Below are positions 1 to 7,821 of a stretch of 31,750 nucleotides of DNA, piece after piece; the first letter of the stretch is position 1; the number at the start of each line of letters is the position of its first letter. The stretch is taken from positions 1 through 31,750 of the forward strand of contig CAYGTK010000017.1 in the NCBI GenBank assembly GCA_964352775.1, in the 5' to 3' direction. A model generated the notes under the pieces. The model ran no database searches. It had not been told where the DNA came from and saw only the letters and a list, made by a program, of their open reading frames with translations. This DNA is from CAYGTK01 sp964352775. Its GTDB lineage: Bacteria; Bacteroidota; Bacteroidia; Chitinophagales; CAIOSU01. The translations under genes were made by a program, and so were the position numbers.

Positions 1-43
1 GACAGGCTATAGTGGAAGACAGAAGCATGGGCCAACGCTTACA

Positions 44-68
44 CCCTTCGACTACGCTCAGGATGACA
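44..68. repeat. Dispersed intergenic repeat, CTTCGACTACGCTCAG type
   Basis: The core CTTCGACTACGCTCAG is followed by GATGACA. From general knowledge, phrases of this form recur between genes in many Bacteroidota genomes. A second, interrupted version (CTTCGACTG, then CGCGCTCAATAAGAC) lies at about 112-147. Membership in a repeat family is recalled, not computed here. Confidence 0.5.
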
Positions 69-170
69 TGCTCTATCGTGATGGACGGTTTTCCTTTCTC
101 GGCACTCCATACTTCGACTGCTTCACTGCGTTACGCGCTCAATAAGACCTGCGCTTTTTTACTACAATAC

Positions 171-202
171 CCATCCCCTTGAGGGAATTATAGGGGTGTC
201 GG
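171..202. repeat. Dispersed intergenic repeat, CCCCTTGAGGG...GGGGTGTCGG type
   Basis: CCATCCCCTTGAGGG is followed by AATTATAGGGGTGTCGG. The reverse complement starts CCGACACCCCTATAATTCCC. This closely resembles a short repeat that I recall as common between genes in Bacteroidota. No coding role is seen. Confidence 0.45.
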
Positions 203-241
203 CGTAAGAATGATGTGCGGAACGTGATGCGTGGTGCGCCA

Positions 242-267
242 GATACTGAATCAAGTTCAGCATGACG
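242..267. repeat. Dispersed palindromic repeat, CTGAATCAAGTTCAG type
   Basis: It contains the hairpin CTGAA-TCAAG-TTCAG followed by CATGACG. The reverse complement, beginning CGTCATGCTGAACTTGATTC, matches a widespread intergenic phrase in several bacterial phyla. It sits about 50 nt past the RNase Z stop codon on that gene's strand. Confidence 0.5.
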
Positions 268-276
268 TACTTTATT

Positions 277-300
277 ACTGCCCACTGCGACTGTTGACTG
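277..300. repeat. Short ACTG periodic repeat
   Basis: ACTG recurs at 277, 284, 290 and 297, with spacing of 7, 6 and 7 nt. On the minus strand this is a degenerate CAGTnnn array. It directly abuts the 3' end of the RNase Z gene. Confidence 0.5.
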
Positions 301-314
301 TTACTTTAAACCAA

Positions 315-1241
315 CTACCGCTTTTCTACGGTAAAAGTCTCTCCCTCTAGGGCTAGGGCGCAGTTGGGGAATATGGTAGCGGCTTCATCGGTCAATATCG
401 ATAGTTCGTGGTCGCGGAAGCGGGCACTGAAGTGGCCCATTATCAGTTTTTTAACGGTAGCCTTTTTGGCTATCATGGCGGCTTGTATGCTGGTGCTGTG
501 GCCTGTTTCTTTGGCGCGTTCCTTTCGGGCGGCATCAAAGGTGGCTTCGTGGTATAGTAGGTCTACCCCTTTTATGTAGGGTATTAGCTTTTCGTTGTAA
601 GCCGTATCGGTACAGTAGGCGTAGCTGCGCGGCTTGGGAGGGTTCTTGGTCAGCTTGCTGTTCTTTATCAGCTTACCCATTGGGGTGGTGTAGTCGCCCC
701 CTTTTTTAATAGCTGGTATTTCGGTGAAAGGTATCTTGTATTCTTCCAATTTCTCAGGAATTACATTGCGGTCGCGGGTCTTTTCTACAAATAAGAAACC
801 CGTACAAGGTAGGCGATGTATCATCTTCATGGTGTACACTTCTACCGCATTGTTCTCAAATATTTTTATGCCGTTCTCATCTTCTAATTCAACAAACTCC
901 ACAGGGAAAGAAAGTTGAGAGGCAGTCTCTTCAAAGTGTACAGCTAGGCATCGTTCCAATCCCTTGGGGCCAAAAATGGTCATTGGGGTGGTGCGCCTGT
1001 TCAAGGCGTAAGAGGTAAGTAGGCCGATAAGCCCAAAGTAATGGTCGCCATGTAAGTGGCTGATAAATATCTGTTCTATCTTTCCATATTTAACATCGTA
1101 TTTACCAAACTGTATTTGCGTACCCTCGCCACAATCCACCAAAAAATGGTGCTCGTGAATGTTTACAATTTGAGCGGTAGGATGTCGTCCGTGTGCAGGG
1201 AGAGCAGAGTTACTTCCCAGAATAGTGACCGAAAATGTCAT
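315..1241 (-). CDS. rnz: Ribonuclease Z (tRNA 3' endonuclease)
   Basis: This is a metallo-beta-lactamase-fold endonuclease expected to remove the 3' trailer of tRNA precursors in the cytoplasm. The 308-residue length is normal for bacterial RNase Z. The metal-binding set is visible: HLHGDH at residues 62-67, H142 (MIHRLPC), D212 (CTDTAY) and H270 (MGHFSARF). YHEATF (230-235) and GHST (247-250) also match the family. The N-terminus (TILGSNSALPAHGRHPTAQ) is intact. The start ATG at 1241 lies 4 nt after the stop of the STAS gene. An ATG at 1245 is in another frame. The two genes are very probably co-transcribed. Identification is firm. Confidence 0.95.
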   Translation of the reverse strand: MTFSVTILGSNSALPAHGRHPTAQIVNIHEHHFLVDCGEGTQIQFGKYDVKYGKIEQIFISHLHGDHYFGLIGLLTSYALNRRTTPMTIFGPKGLERCLAVHFEETASQLSFPVEFVELEDENGIKIFENNAVEVYTMKMIHRLPCTGFLFVEKTRDRNVIPEKLEEYKIPFTEIPAIKKGGDYTTPMGKLIKNSKLTKNPPKPRSYAYCTDTAYNEKLIPYIKGVDLLYHEATFDAARKERAKETGHSTSIQAAMIAKKATVKKLIMGHFSARFRDHELSILTDEAATIFPNCALALEGETFTVEKR

Positions 1242-1245
1242 TCAT

Positions 1246-1620
1246 TTAATCGTTTCCCTTCAAGTCGCGTTCCATTTCTTCCATCATCACAAAATCTACC
1301 GATTCTTCAATGGTAGGAATGATGTTCATAATGGTATCTAGCTGAGAGATCTTGATAAGCTTCTGTACGTAGTCGTTCAGTTTCGTTACTACGAAAGAAC
1401 CATCTACATTTTTACAAAGGCGATTACCAATAAGAATGGCACTTAAGCCTGATGAATCTACAAAAGACACTTCTGACAGGTCTAAGATGATATTTTTAAC
1501 ACCACCAGCATTTAATATAACCAACTCCGATTTTAACTTAGGAGCATTCAGTGTGTTCAGCTTATCGTCTTCTAGCTTAAATACGCAGTACTTATCTTTC
1601 TTTTCGATGGAGAATTTCAT
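1246..1620 (-). CDS. STAS-domain protein, anti-sigma factor antagonist type
   Basis: This is a single STAS domain of 124 residues, the size of SpoIIAA/RsbV-like proteins. The phosphorylation loop FVDSSGLSAIL spans residues 53-63. S56 or S57 corresponds to the serine that partner kinases phosphorylate in studied relatives. In those systems the unphosphorylated form binds an anti-sigma factor. No RsbW/SpoIIAB-like kinase, sigma factor or PP2C phosphatase is present in the window, so the partner is unknown. The last residues (EEMERDLKGND) form a charged tail. The gene leads a two-gene unit with rnz and is divergent from clpC across a 220-nt gap. Confidence 0.88.
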   Translation of the reverse strand: MKFSIEKKDKYCVFKLEDDKLNTLNAPKLKSELVILNAGGVKNIILDLSEVSFVDSSGLSAILIGNRLCKNVDGSFVVTKLNDYVQKLIKISQLDTIMNIIPTIEESVDFVMMEEMERDLKGND

Positions 1621-1770
1621 GTTCTGTTCTGTTGGGTTATTCTAAAATAACAAATTATACCAGTAGGGTACAAGTATACTACAAATTTGCACCTAGGGTT
1701 ACACCCGTTCGGAATTAATATCCACAGGAGCATGTTATCGTGGAAAGAGAGTGGTTAACCGAACAATTTT

Positions 1771-1804
1771 TTTGGTAAATTGCTTTTCAATAGAAGTAAT
1801 ATTG
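1771..1804 (+). promoter_or_regulatory. Candidate clpC promoter (Bacteroidota type)
   Basis: TTTG at 1771-1774 and TAATATTG at 1797-1804 are separated by 22 nt. The known Bacteroidota sigma-ABfr pattern is TTTG, then TAnnTTTG; the second box has one mismatch. The implied leader is about 30 nt. The rest of the 1621-1840 gap holds the palindrome GGTTAACC at 1753-1760 and a GTTCGG/CCGAAC pair at 1707-1712 and 1759-1764. No CIRCE element was seen. Confidence 0.4.
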
Positions 1805-1840
1805 TCAGCACCTATAAGCTGGCGTAACATTTGATAGTAT

Positions 1841-4402
1841 ATGGCTATGGAATCAAGTAGATTTTCACCAAGAGTGAAAGAAGTAATATCGTACAGTCGC
1901 GAAGAAGCTTTGCGACTAAGCCACGATTACATTGGGATAGAGCATCTATTGCTAGGGTTGATACGTGAAGGTGAGGGGTTGGCCGTAAAGGTTTTGAAAT
2001 CGCTTGATGTAGATATGGCCTTGTTACGCCGCTCCGTAGAAGAGGCGATAAAAGACAAAGTGTCGAAAAACACCTACAATATTGGCAGTCTGCCCCTGAC
2101 AAAACAGGCAGAGAAAGTATTGAAGATAACCGTGCTAGAAGCCAAGGTGCTGAAAAGCGACACCATTGGTACCGAGCACTTGTTACTCTCTATATTAAAG
2201 AACAAGGATAACATAGCTACGCAGTTGCTAAAGCAATTTGACGTAGACTATGAAGTATTTAAAGCAGAATTAGATTACGTGAAACACGACATTACCAACG
2301 TTACTGGCGATAGTGACGACGAAGACGAATTTGAAGAGGAACGCACAAGAGGTGGCAGCAGCGGCCTAGGTGGCGGAAGCAAAAAGGCTGGTGCTTCTAA
2401 ATCGCGTACGCCTGTACTGGACAACTTCGGTAGAGATGTAACCAAGTTGGCTGAAGAAGACAAACTAGACCCCATTGTAGGTCGCGAAACGGAAATAGAG
2501 CGCGTGTCGCAAATATTAAGTCGTAGAAAAAAGAACAACCCGATTCTTATTGGTGAACCAGGAGTTGGTAAAACAGCTATTGTAGAAGGATTGGCAGAGC
2601 GTATCATCAAGCGACAAGTGTCGCGTGTATTATTCGATAAGCGTATTGTGATGTTAGACCTAGCTGCTTTGGTAGCGGGTACAAAATATCGTGGGCAGTT
2701 CGAAGAGCGCATCAAGGCGATAATGAACGAGCTAGAGAAGAACCGCGACGTTATTCTATTTATAGATGAGATACATACTATAGTAGGTGCTGGTGGAGCA
2801 ACAGGTTCTTTGGATGCATCGAACATATTCAAGCCAGCATTAGCTCGTGGAGAGCTGCAAGCTATTGGTGCATCTACCTTAGATGAATACCGCCAGTATA
2901 TTGAGAAAGATGGTGCATTAGATCGTCGTTTCCAGAAAGTGGTTATTGACCCACCTTCACCAGAAGAAACGGTTGAGATATTGAATAACTTGAAAGGTAA
3001 GTACGAAGAATTCCACAATGTGGAGTATTCTTTTGATGCTTTAGAGGAGTGTGTAAAGTTGAGTAACCGCTACATTACCGACCGTTTTCTCCCAGACAAG
3101 GCCATTGACGTGATGGATGAGGTAGGTGCACGCGTTCACTTAAAGAACATCCATGTACCTGAAAACATCTTAGGCTTAGAGAAGAAGATAGAAGACATAA
3201 AGGTTGAAAAGAATCAAGTAGTTAAAAGCCAGAAGTATGAAGAGGCAGCACGCCTTCGCGATACAGAAAAGAACTTGCTAGAGGAACTAGAGACCGCCAA
3301 GCGCGAATGGGAAGAAGAAGCTAAAAACAAACGCTACCCAGTTGGTGTAGATGACATTTCAGAGGTTATAGCTATGATGACGGGTATACCTGTTAAGCGA
3401 GTGGCAGCCAAAGAAAGTGCTAAGCTACTTACCATGAAGGAAGACTTGATGAAAGAGGTTATCGGACAAGACGAGCCTGTTATCAAGTTGACCAAAGCTA
3501 TACAGCGTAACCGCGTAGGATTGAAAGACCCGAAAAAACCGATAGGTACTTTCATCTTCTTAGGTCCAACGGGAGTTGGTAAAACAGAGTTAGCACGTGC
3601 TCTTTCCCGCTATATGTTTGATAATGAAGATGCCTTGATACGTATTGATATGAGTGAGTACATGGAGAAATTCGCCATCTCTCGCTTAATTGGTGCGCCT
3701 CCGGGATATGTTGGTTATGAAGAAGGGGGACAGCTGACCGAGAAGGTTCGCCGCAAGCCCTATTCTGTTATCCTATTAGATGAGATAGAGAAGGCTCACC
3801 CAGATGTATTCAACTTGATGCTACAGGTATTTGACGATGGAATACTTACTGATGGACTAGGCCGTAAGGTAGATTTTAAGAATACGATGATTATTATGAC
3901 ATCGAACATTGGTGCTCGTCAGCTGAAAGACTTTGGTAAGGGCGTTGGTTTCTCTACCAATGCACGGGAGTCGCAAATAGATGAGTACGAAAAAGGGGTT
4001 ATCGAGAAATCATTAAAGCGTACGTTCTCTCCAGAGTTCTTGAATCGTATTGATGACGTTATGATCTTCAATTCATTGAAGAGGGATGACATCACCAAGA
4101 TTATTGATATTGTGATGAAGAACGTATACGCTCGCTTAGAAGCATTAGGGTATAAAACTACCTTGACCAAAGCAGCAAAAGAATTCATCGCAGATAAAGG
4201 ATATGATCCTCAGTTTGGTGCTCGTCCGTTACATAGGGCTATCCAGAAATATTTGGAAGATCCGTTAGCAGAAGAGATTTTAAATTCTAATATCAAGGAA
4301 GGCGATGTATTCCACGTTGACCTAGATAAGAAGGAGAACAAGCTGAAGATTACCATTAAGAAAGGTAAAAAGCCAAAAGAGGAAACCGCAAAGGAAGACT
4401 AA
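1841..4402 (+). CDS. clpC: ATP-dependent Clp protease ATP-binding subunit ClpC
   Basis: This is a Hsp100 unfoldase that feeds substrates to ClpP and takes part in protein quality control and stress responses. The domains are in order. Two Clp_N repeats span about 5-140, followed by an acidic, Gly/Ser-rich linker at about 155-190. AAA-1 has Walker A GEPGVGKT at 238-245 and Walker B ILFIDEIH at 305-312. A UVR-type coiled middle domain lies at about 449-495 (KYEEAARLRD 465-474). AAA-2 has Walker A GPTGVGKT at 575-582 and Walker B VILLDEIE at 643-650. A D2-small domain ends the protein, with a lysine-rich tail. The length of 853 is typical. The short UVR middle region argues for ClpC over ClpB. 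ATG 1847 (Met3) is a possible alternative start. No mcsA, mcsB or ctsR genes are nearby. Confidence 0.96.
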   Translation: MAMESSRFSPRVKEVISYSREEALRLSHDYIGIEHLLLGLIREGEGLAVKVLKSLDVDMALLRRSVEEAIKDKVSKNTYNIGSLPLTKQAEKVLKITVLEAKVLKSDTIGTEHLLLSILKNKDNIATQLLKQFDVDYEVFKAELDYVKHDITNVTGDSDDEDEFEEERTRGGSSGLGGGSKKAGASKSRTPVLDNFGRDVTKLAEEDKLDPIVGRETEIERVSQILSRRKKNNPILIGEPGVGKTAIVEGLAERIIKRQVSRVLFDKRIVMLDLAALVAGTKYRGQFEERIKAIMNELEKNRDVILFIDEIHTIVGAGGATGSLDASNIFKPALARGELQAIGASTLDEYRQYIEKDGALDRRFQKVVIDPPSPEETVEILNNLKGKYEEFHNVEYSFDALEECVKLSNRYITDRFLPDKAIDVMDEVGARVHLKNIHVPENILGLEKKIEDIKVEKNQVVKSQKYEEAARLRDTEKNLLEELETAKREWEEEAKNKRYPVGVDDISEVIAMMTGIPVKRVAAKESAKLLTMKEDLMKEVIGQDEPVIKLTKAIQRNRVGLKDPKKPIGTFIFLGPTGVGKTELARALSRYMFDNEDALIRIDMSEYMEKFAISRLIGAPPGYVGYEEGGQLTEKVRRKPYSVILLDEIEKAHPDVFNLMLQVFDDGILTDGLGRKVDFKNTMIIMTSNIGARQLKDFGKGVGFSTNARESQIDEYEKGVIEKSLKRTFSPEFLNRIDDVMIFNSLKRDDITKIIDIVMKNVYARLEALGYKTTLTKAAKEFIADKGYDPQFGARPLHRAIQKYLEDPLAEEILNSNIKEGDVFHVDLDKKENKLKITIKKGKKPKEETAKED

Positions 4403-4426
4403 GTTTTTAATAGATTAAGCATAACG

Positions 4427-4460
4427 AATAAGCCCCATCAAATTCTTGATGGGGCTTATT
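4427..4460 (+). terminator. Rho-independent terminator of clpC
   Basis: A perfect 15-bp stem is formed by AATAAGCCCCATCAA (4427-4441) and its complement (4446-4460), with the 4-nt loop ATTC. The 3' side runs into TTATTTTA. It starts 25 nt after the clpC stop codon. Confidence 0.85.
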
Positions 4461-4626
4461 TTATGTAGGTGATTATCAAAAAAGCATAGGTTAAAAAGAG
4501 CGCGGAGCTGTCGAAATCTGGTGTCTTATTCTACCAGCATATCCCATATTTACAATTGCTATTTTCATATTTGTAACAGCTTATGCTTAGTTTAATTAAA
4601 CTAATTTATTCACCCTACTATGCAGA

Positions 4627-5145
4627 ATGGAATTATTTAGCGGTTCAAAAACCATAACAGTTCAAAAAGGAGCAATTCTGCAAAGAGCTGGAGGTACTAC
4701 CAATGCGGCATACAAAGTGATAAGTGGATGCTTAAAGAGTTATGTATTGGATGGGTCTAACAAAGAACACATTGTGCAGTTTGCGCCAGAGGGTTGGTTC
4801 ATTTCGGATATGAATAGTTTTTATAACCAATCACCATCTGATGTTTTCATCGAAGCAATTGAGGATAGCGAAGTTGCTATTTTACGAAGAAGTACATTTG
4901 CAGCATCTAATTTATCGGATAGTGATAGTCTCATTGAAATTAATAATAAGCTGCGTAATAGCTTGATAGCAAGCAATAAAAGACTGATAGCATTATTAAG
5001 CGCTACAGCACAAGAACGTTATATCGGGTTCACTGAAACATACCCAACGTTAGTAAAACGCTTGCCACTTAAACTGATAGCCTCTTACATTGGGATAACG
5101 CCTGAATACCTGAGCGACGTAAGAAGAAAAATTGCGAAAAGATAG
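4627..5145 (+). CDS. Crp/Fnr-family transcriptional regulator, short N-terminus
   Basis: The cyclic-nucleotide-binding-like fold covers about 5-110 (VISGCLKSYVLDG, HIVQFAPEGWFISDM). A short C-terminal helix-turn-helix lies at about 143-172 (LPLKLIASYIGITPEYLSDV). The TAQERY motif (127-132) before the HTH is usual in Bacteroidota members. At 172 residues it is somewhat shorter than the roughly 190 typical of the group, because the N-terminal helical segment is missing. An in-frame TAA at 4597 and the lack of another start codon leave ATG 4627 as the only reasonable start. The ligand is unknown, and no cysteine cluster for an Fe-S centre is seen. The DoxX-like gene lies 84 nt downstream in the same direction and is a plausible target. 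Confidence 0.85.
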   Translation: MELFSGSKTITVQKGAILQRAGGTTNAAYKVISGCLKSYVLDGSNKEHIVQFAPEGWFISDMNSFYNQSPSDVFIEAIEDSEVAILRRSTFAASNLSDSDSLIEINNKLRNSLIASNKRLIALLSATAQERYIGFTETYPTLVKRLPLKLIASYIGITPEYLSDVRRKIAKR

Positions 5146-5157
5146 TCTCCGTCATTT

Positions 5158-5180
5158 CTTAAGATACCTTAAGTTTTAAG
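5158..5180 (+). promoter_or_regulatory. Candidate operator between the Crp/Fnr and DoxX genes
   Basis: CTTAAG occurs at 5158-5163 and again at 5168-5173, a 10-bp (one helical turn) offset. The second copy also forms an inverted repeat CTTAA-GTT-TTAAG at 5168-5180. Downstream, CACCTTTG at about 5196-5203 partly fits the Bacteroidota -7 box and lies 26 nt before the DoxX start. A regulator site overlapping or preceding this promoter is inferred, not shown. Confidence 0.4.
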
Positions 5181-5229
5181 TGAGTTACGCTATTCACCTT
5201 TGTACTATTCTTAATTAAAACTAAAGAAA

Positions 5230-5637
5230 ATGGCAACTCTAAAAAAAGACAAAGTAATTCATATCTCACTTTGGGTAGCTCAGGTATTATTAGGTAGCAT
5301 GTTTATCATGTTCGGGGCAATGAAAGCTCTACAACCTATTGACCATTTATCACCAATGATGCCTTGGGTTAATGATGCACCATCGGCATTAGTTCGCTTT
5401 ATTGGCATTAGTGAAGTATTAGGCGGAATAGGTCTATTGCTTCCAGCATTACTTCGCATAAAACCCATCCTAACACCATTTGCAGCGCTAGGTTTAGCCT
5501 TAATCCAAGTATTGGCAGCTATTTTTCATATTTCAAGAGGAGAGACTTCTTTAATAGGAATGAACTTTGTACTTCTTTCTATTGCGTTATTTATAGTATG
5601 GGGTAGAATGAAGAAAGCACCAATTGAACCTAAATAA
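5230..5637 (+). CDS. DoxX-like family integral membrane protein
   Basis: This small protein of 135 residues has four predicted membrane segments at about 10-31, 53-72, 77-98 and 104-125. A polar loop with LSPMMPWV follows the first segment. The pattern (LGSMFIMFGAMKAL, then GISEVLGGIGLLLPALLR) matches the DoxX-like group (PF13564). The family's biochemical role is poorly defined; some members are linked to thiol or sulfur redox and oxidative stress. The gene sits alone behind the Crp/Fnr gene, which suggests a regulator-target pair. No convincing hairpin with a T-run follows on its strand. Confidence 0.82.
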   Translation: MATLKKDKVIHISLWVAQVLLGSMFIMFGAMKALQPIDHLSPMMPWVNDAPSALVRFIGISEVLGGIGLLLPALLRIKPILTPFAALGLALIQVLAAIFHISRGETSLIGMNFVLLSIALFIVWGRMKKAPIEPK

Positions 5638-5663
5638 TTATCTGAAAAATTTAGTTAGCTATC

Positions 5664-5679
5664 TTACGACTGGTCGTAA
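5664..5679. promoter_or_regulatory. Perfect palindrome TTACGACTGGTCGTAA
   Basis: Two 7-bp arms flank a TG centre. Size and layout are like operators of TetR-family repressors. It lies 27 nt after the DoxX stop, with no gene starting downstream on either strand before the rny terminator. Binding by any protein is inference. Confidence 0.45.
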
Positions 5680-5704
5680 CCATAACTTAATACAACATAC
5701 ACAC

Positions 5705-5720
5705 TTTCTGTTGACAGAAA
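5705..5720. promoter_or_regulatory. Perfect palindrome TTTCTGTTGACAGAAA
   Basis: It has 7-bp arms around a TG centre, the same architecture as the palindrome at 5664-5679. The two centres are 41 bp apart. It could also form a small RNA hairpin downstream of the DoxX gene, but no T-run follows. Confidence 0.4.
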
Positions 5721-5843
5721 AATCTCACTTTCAGTCAAACCTCTCTATCCTATTTTAGGGTTGGCTGCATTCTATCTTGGTGCTTTTAGGGAGAGTTATC
5801 AAGACTCTATCTCAAATTCCTAATTAACACCATCCCTAAACAA

Positions 5844-5876
5844 AAAGCCCTTTGGACCAAAAGTTCAAAGGGCTTT
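5844..5876 (-). terminator. Terminator of the pheT-zapA-rny operon
   Basis: AAAGCCCTTTG (5844-5854) pairs with CAAAGGGCTTT (5866-5876). Three more inner pairs, one of them G-T, close a CAAAA loop. Read on the minus strand, the stem ends in a T-run (GGGCTTTTTG). It is about 20 nt past the rny stop. Confidence 0.8.
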
Positions 5877-5897
5877 ACTGATATTAGAACCTGCTAA

Positions 5898-7472
5898 TTA
5901 CTTAGCGTAATGCACCGCACGTTTTTCGCGAATAACGGTCACTTTTATTTGACCGGGGTATTGCATTTCGTTCTGAATTTTCTGTGAAATCTCAAAAGCT
6001 ATGGTGTCTGCTTTGTCATCAGCCACTTTATCGCTTTCAACCATTACCCGTAGTTCGCGACCTGCTTGTATGGCATATGCTTTTTCTACACCCTCAAATC
6101 CAAGTGCAGTGTCTTCCAGGTCTTTAATACGTTGCAGGTAGTTCTCCATAGTCTCTCTACGAGCACCAGGGCGGGCACCCGATATGGCATCGCATATCTG
6201 CACTATTGGCGAAATCATGTAACTCATTTCCACCTCGTCGTGGTGGGCTCCTACGGCGTTACATATAGCTGGGTGTTCGCCATACTTTTCGCACCACTTC
6301 ATACCTAATACGGCGTGGGTCAGCTCACTTTCGGTTTGTGGCACTTTACCTATATCGTGCAATAATCCTGCACGCTTGGCCATTTTTGCCGGTAGTCCTA
6401 ATTCTGCTGCCATGGTGGCACACAGGTTGGCTACCTCTTTTGAGTGTTGTAGCAAGTTCTGTCCATACGATGAACGGAAACGCATGCGCCCTACACACTT
6501 AATAAGCTCTGGGTGAAGTCCGTTAATACCTAGTTCAATAACGGTACGCTCGCCTATTTCAATGATTTGGTCTTCCAGTTGTTTGCTGGTTTTGGCCACT
6601 ATTTCTTCAATACGGGCAGGGTGTATACGCCCATCGGTTACCAGGCGCTGTAGCGATAATCGGGCTACCTCTCTACGAACAGGGTCGTAGCCAGAAATAA
6701 TGATGGCCTCAGGGGTGTCATCTACTACAATCTCTACTCCCGTGGCGGCTTCCAGTGCACGGATGTTACGCCCTTCACGGCCAATTATCTGTCCTTTTTG
6801 GTCGTCTGATTTTAAGTTAAATACCGAAACTGTGTTTTCAATGGTATGTTCAGCAGCGGTACGCTGTATGGTTTGAATTACCACCTTTTTAGCTTCTTTA
6901 TTGGCTTTAAGCTTGGCTTCGTCCACCATGTCTTTCATTAGCGCCATCGATTGCGCCTCTACCTCTTCTTTAAGCGATTCCAATAGCTCATCACGTGCTT
7001 CTTCTTGCGATAGTTTGGCCACTTTTTCCAGCTTATCTACGTGTTCGCGGTGGCGTTTCTCTAGTTCATCTCGCTTGGCATTAACTACTTCAAGCTGGCG
7101 GGTTAAGTTCTCACGAATGGCCTCGGTTTTGTCGCTTTCCGATTTTACTTCTTTTTTAAGCTCATGAAGCTCTTCCTTCCATTTGTTTAGCGAAGTTTCC
7201 TTTTGCTTAATGGTTTGCTCGCGCGAGCGCATCTTGTCTTGGCGTTCGCGTTTGTAGTTTTCGTATTCTTCTTTCTTCTTAACAAAGTTCTCTTTGGCTT
7301 GAAGTATTTTGTCCTTCTTTATTTGCTCGCCTTCTACTTCGGCGGCTTTTAATATTTGTTGAGCTTGCTTTTGGGCTTCTTCTTCAAGGTTTTTTACTTT
7401 ACCCTTTGAAAGAAACATGCCAATGCCAACCCCTATTGCCAAGGCAACTACGCCTACTATTACAGGTATCAT
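5898..7472 (-). CDS. rny: Ribonuclease Y (membrane-anchored endoribonuclease)
   Basis: RNase Y initiates mRNA turnover at the inner membrane. Its parts are all visible: an N-terminal membrane anchor at about 3-21 (VIVGVVALAIGVGIGMF), then a long charged coiled coil at about 25-200. A KH RNA-binding domain lies at about 218-280 with GREGRNIRALE at 231-241. An HD phosphohydrolase domain follows, with H343, H372-D373 (LLHDIGK) and H410-H411-D412 as candidate metal ligands. The length of 524 matches the family. It is the last gene of the run pheT, coiled-coil gene, zapA, rny, with a 45-nt gap after zapA and a clear terminator behind it. Identification is firm. Confidence 0.96.
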   Translation of the reverse strand: MIPVIVGVVALAIGVGIGMFLSKGKVKNLEEEAQKQAQQILKAAEVEGEQIKKDKILQAKENFVKKKEEYENYKRERQDKMRSREQTIKQKETSLNKWKEELHELKKEVKSESDKTEAIRENLTRQLEVVNAKRDELEKRHREHVDKLEKVAKLSQEEARDELLESLKEEVEAQSMALMKDMVDEAKLKANKEAKKVVIQTIQRTAAEHTIENTVSVFNLKSDDQKGQIIGREGRNIRALEAATGVEIVVDDTPEAIIISGYDPVRREVARLSLQRLVTDGRIHPARIEEIVAKTSKQLEDQIIEIGERTVIELGINGLHPELIKCVGRMRFRSSYGQNLLQHSKEVANLCATMAAELGLPAKMAKRAGLLHDIGKVPQTESELTHAVLGMKWCEKYGEHPAICNAVGAHHDEVEMSYMISPIVQICDAISGARPGARRETMENYLQRIKDLEDTALGFEGVEKAYAIQAGRELRVMVESDKVADDKADTIAFEISQKIQNEMQYPGQIKVTVIREKRAVHYAK

Positions 7473-7517
7473 GGTGTTTATTTAATAATGATAAGAAGAG
7501 AGAAAAGGGCTGTTGCT

Positions 7518-7811
7518 TTAGAATTTAACCTTCTCTAGCTGTGCCTCTAAACCCGTAAGCAGGTCTTCAAATGAAGTGTCGTCAATATCTACTTTATCTC
7601 TAGCTCCGTGGCTTTCCACGGCGTACATCAAGGCGCACATTGCCAGGTAATCTTGTTTATCCTTAGCCGCGTATTGGTCTTTCAAGTCCTTTATCTTGCG
7701 GTTCAACTCCTTGGCCGCATTGCGCACCATCTCTTCCTCCGCAGGTTTTATTTTTAAAGGATAAGGCCTATCGGCTATTACTAGGTTGATATTTATCGTC
7801 TCCTCATTCAT
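7518..7811 (-). CDS. zapA: Cell division protein ZapA
   Basis: ZapA crosslinks FtsZ filaments in the Z-ring. The 97-residue protein has the family layout. A beta-rich N-terminal half (INLVIADRPYPLKIKPAEEEMVRNAAKELN) is followed by a long helix for dimer and tetramer formation. The YLAMCALMYAVES region (55-67) is a typical position for the hydrophobic helix face. It lies 10 nt after the upstream small coiled-coil gene and 45 nt before rny. Proximity of zapA to pheT is also known in Bacillus, which supports the call. Confidence 0.87.
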   Translation of the reverse strand: MNEETININLVIADRPYPLKIKPAEEEMVRNAAKELNRKIKDLKDQYAAKDKQDYLAMCALMYAVESHGARDKVDIDDTSFEDLLTGLEAQLEKVKF

Positions 7812-7821
7812 GTCTGCTGCA

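Larger units (their letters stand above)
1..314. other. Gene-free stretch at the left edge
   Basis: No convincing coding region was found on either strand. The stretch holds several short sequences that look like dispersed intergenic repeats, listed separately. It lies downstream of the STAS/RNase Z pair, whose last stop codon is at 315-317. No strong hairpin plus T-run terminator for that pair was seen here. The element at 242-267 contains a small hairpin, CTGAA-TCAAG-TTCAG, which might serve weakly. Confidence 0.7.

Noticed and set aside
1621..1840. CIRCE or other heat-shock operator before clpC
   Set aside because: No TTAGCACTC-N9-GAGTGCTAA-like element. The palindromes present (GGTTAACC and others) do not fit a known heat-shock site.
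2275..3018. Open frame of 247 codons antisense to clpC
   Set aside because: It lies fully opposite conserved clpC sequence coding for the linker and first AAA domain. The product is Ser/Arg-rich without motifs, as expected of a shadow frame.
3919..4188. Second antisense open frame in clpC
   Set aside because: It is fully covered by conserved AAA-2 and D2-small coding sequence, with no motif and no start context.
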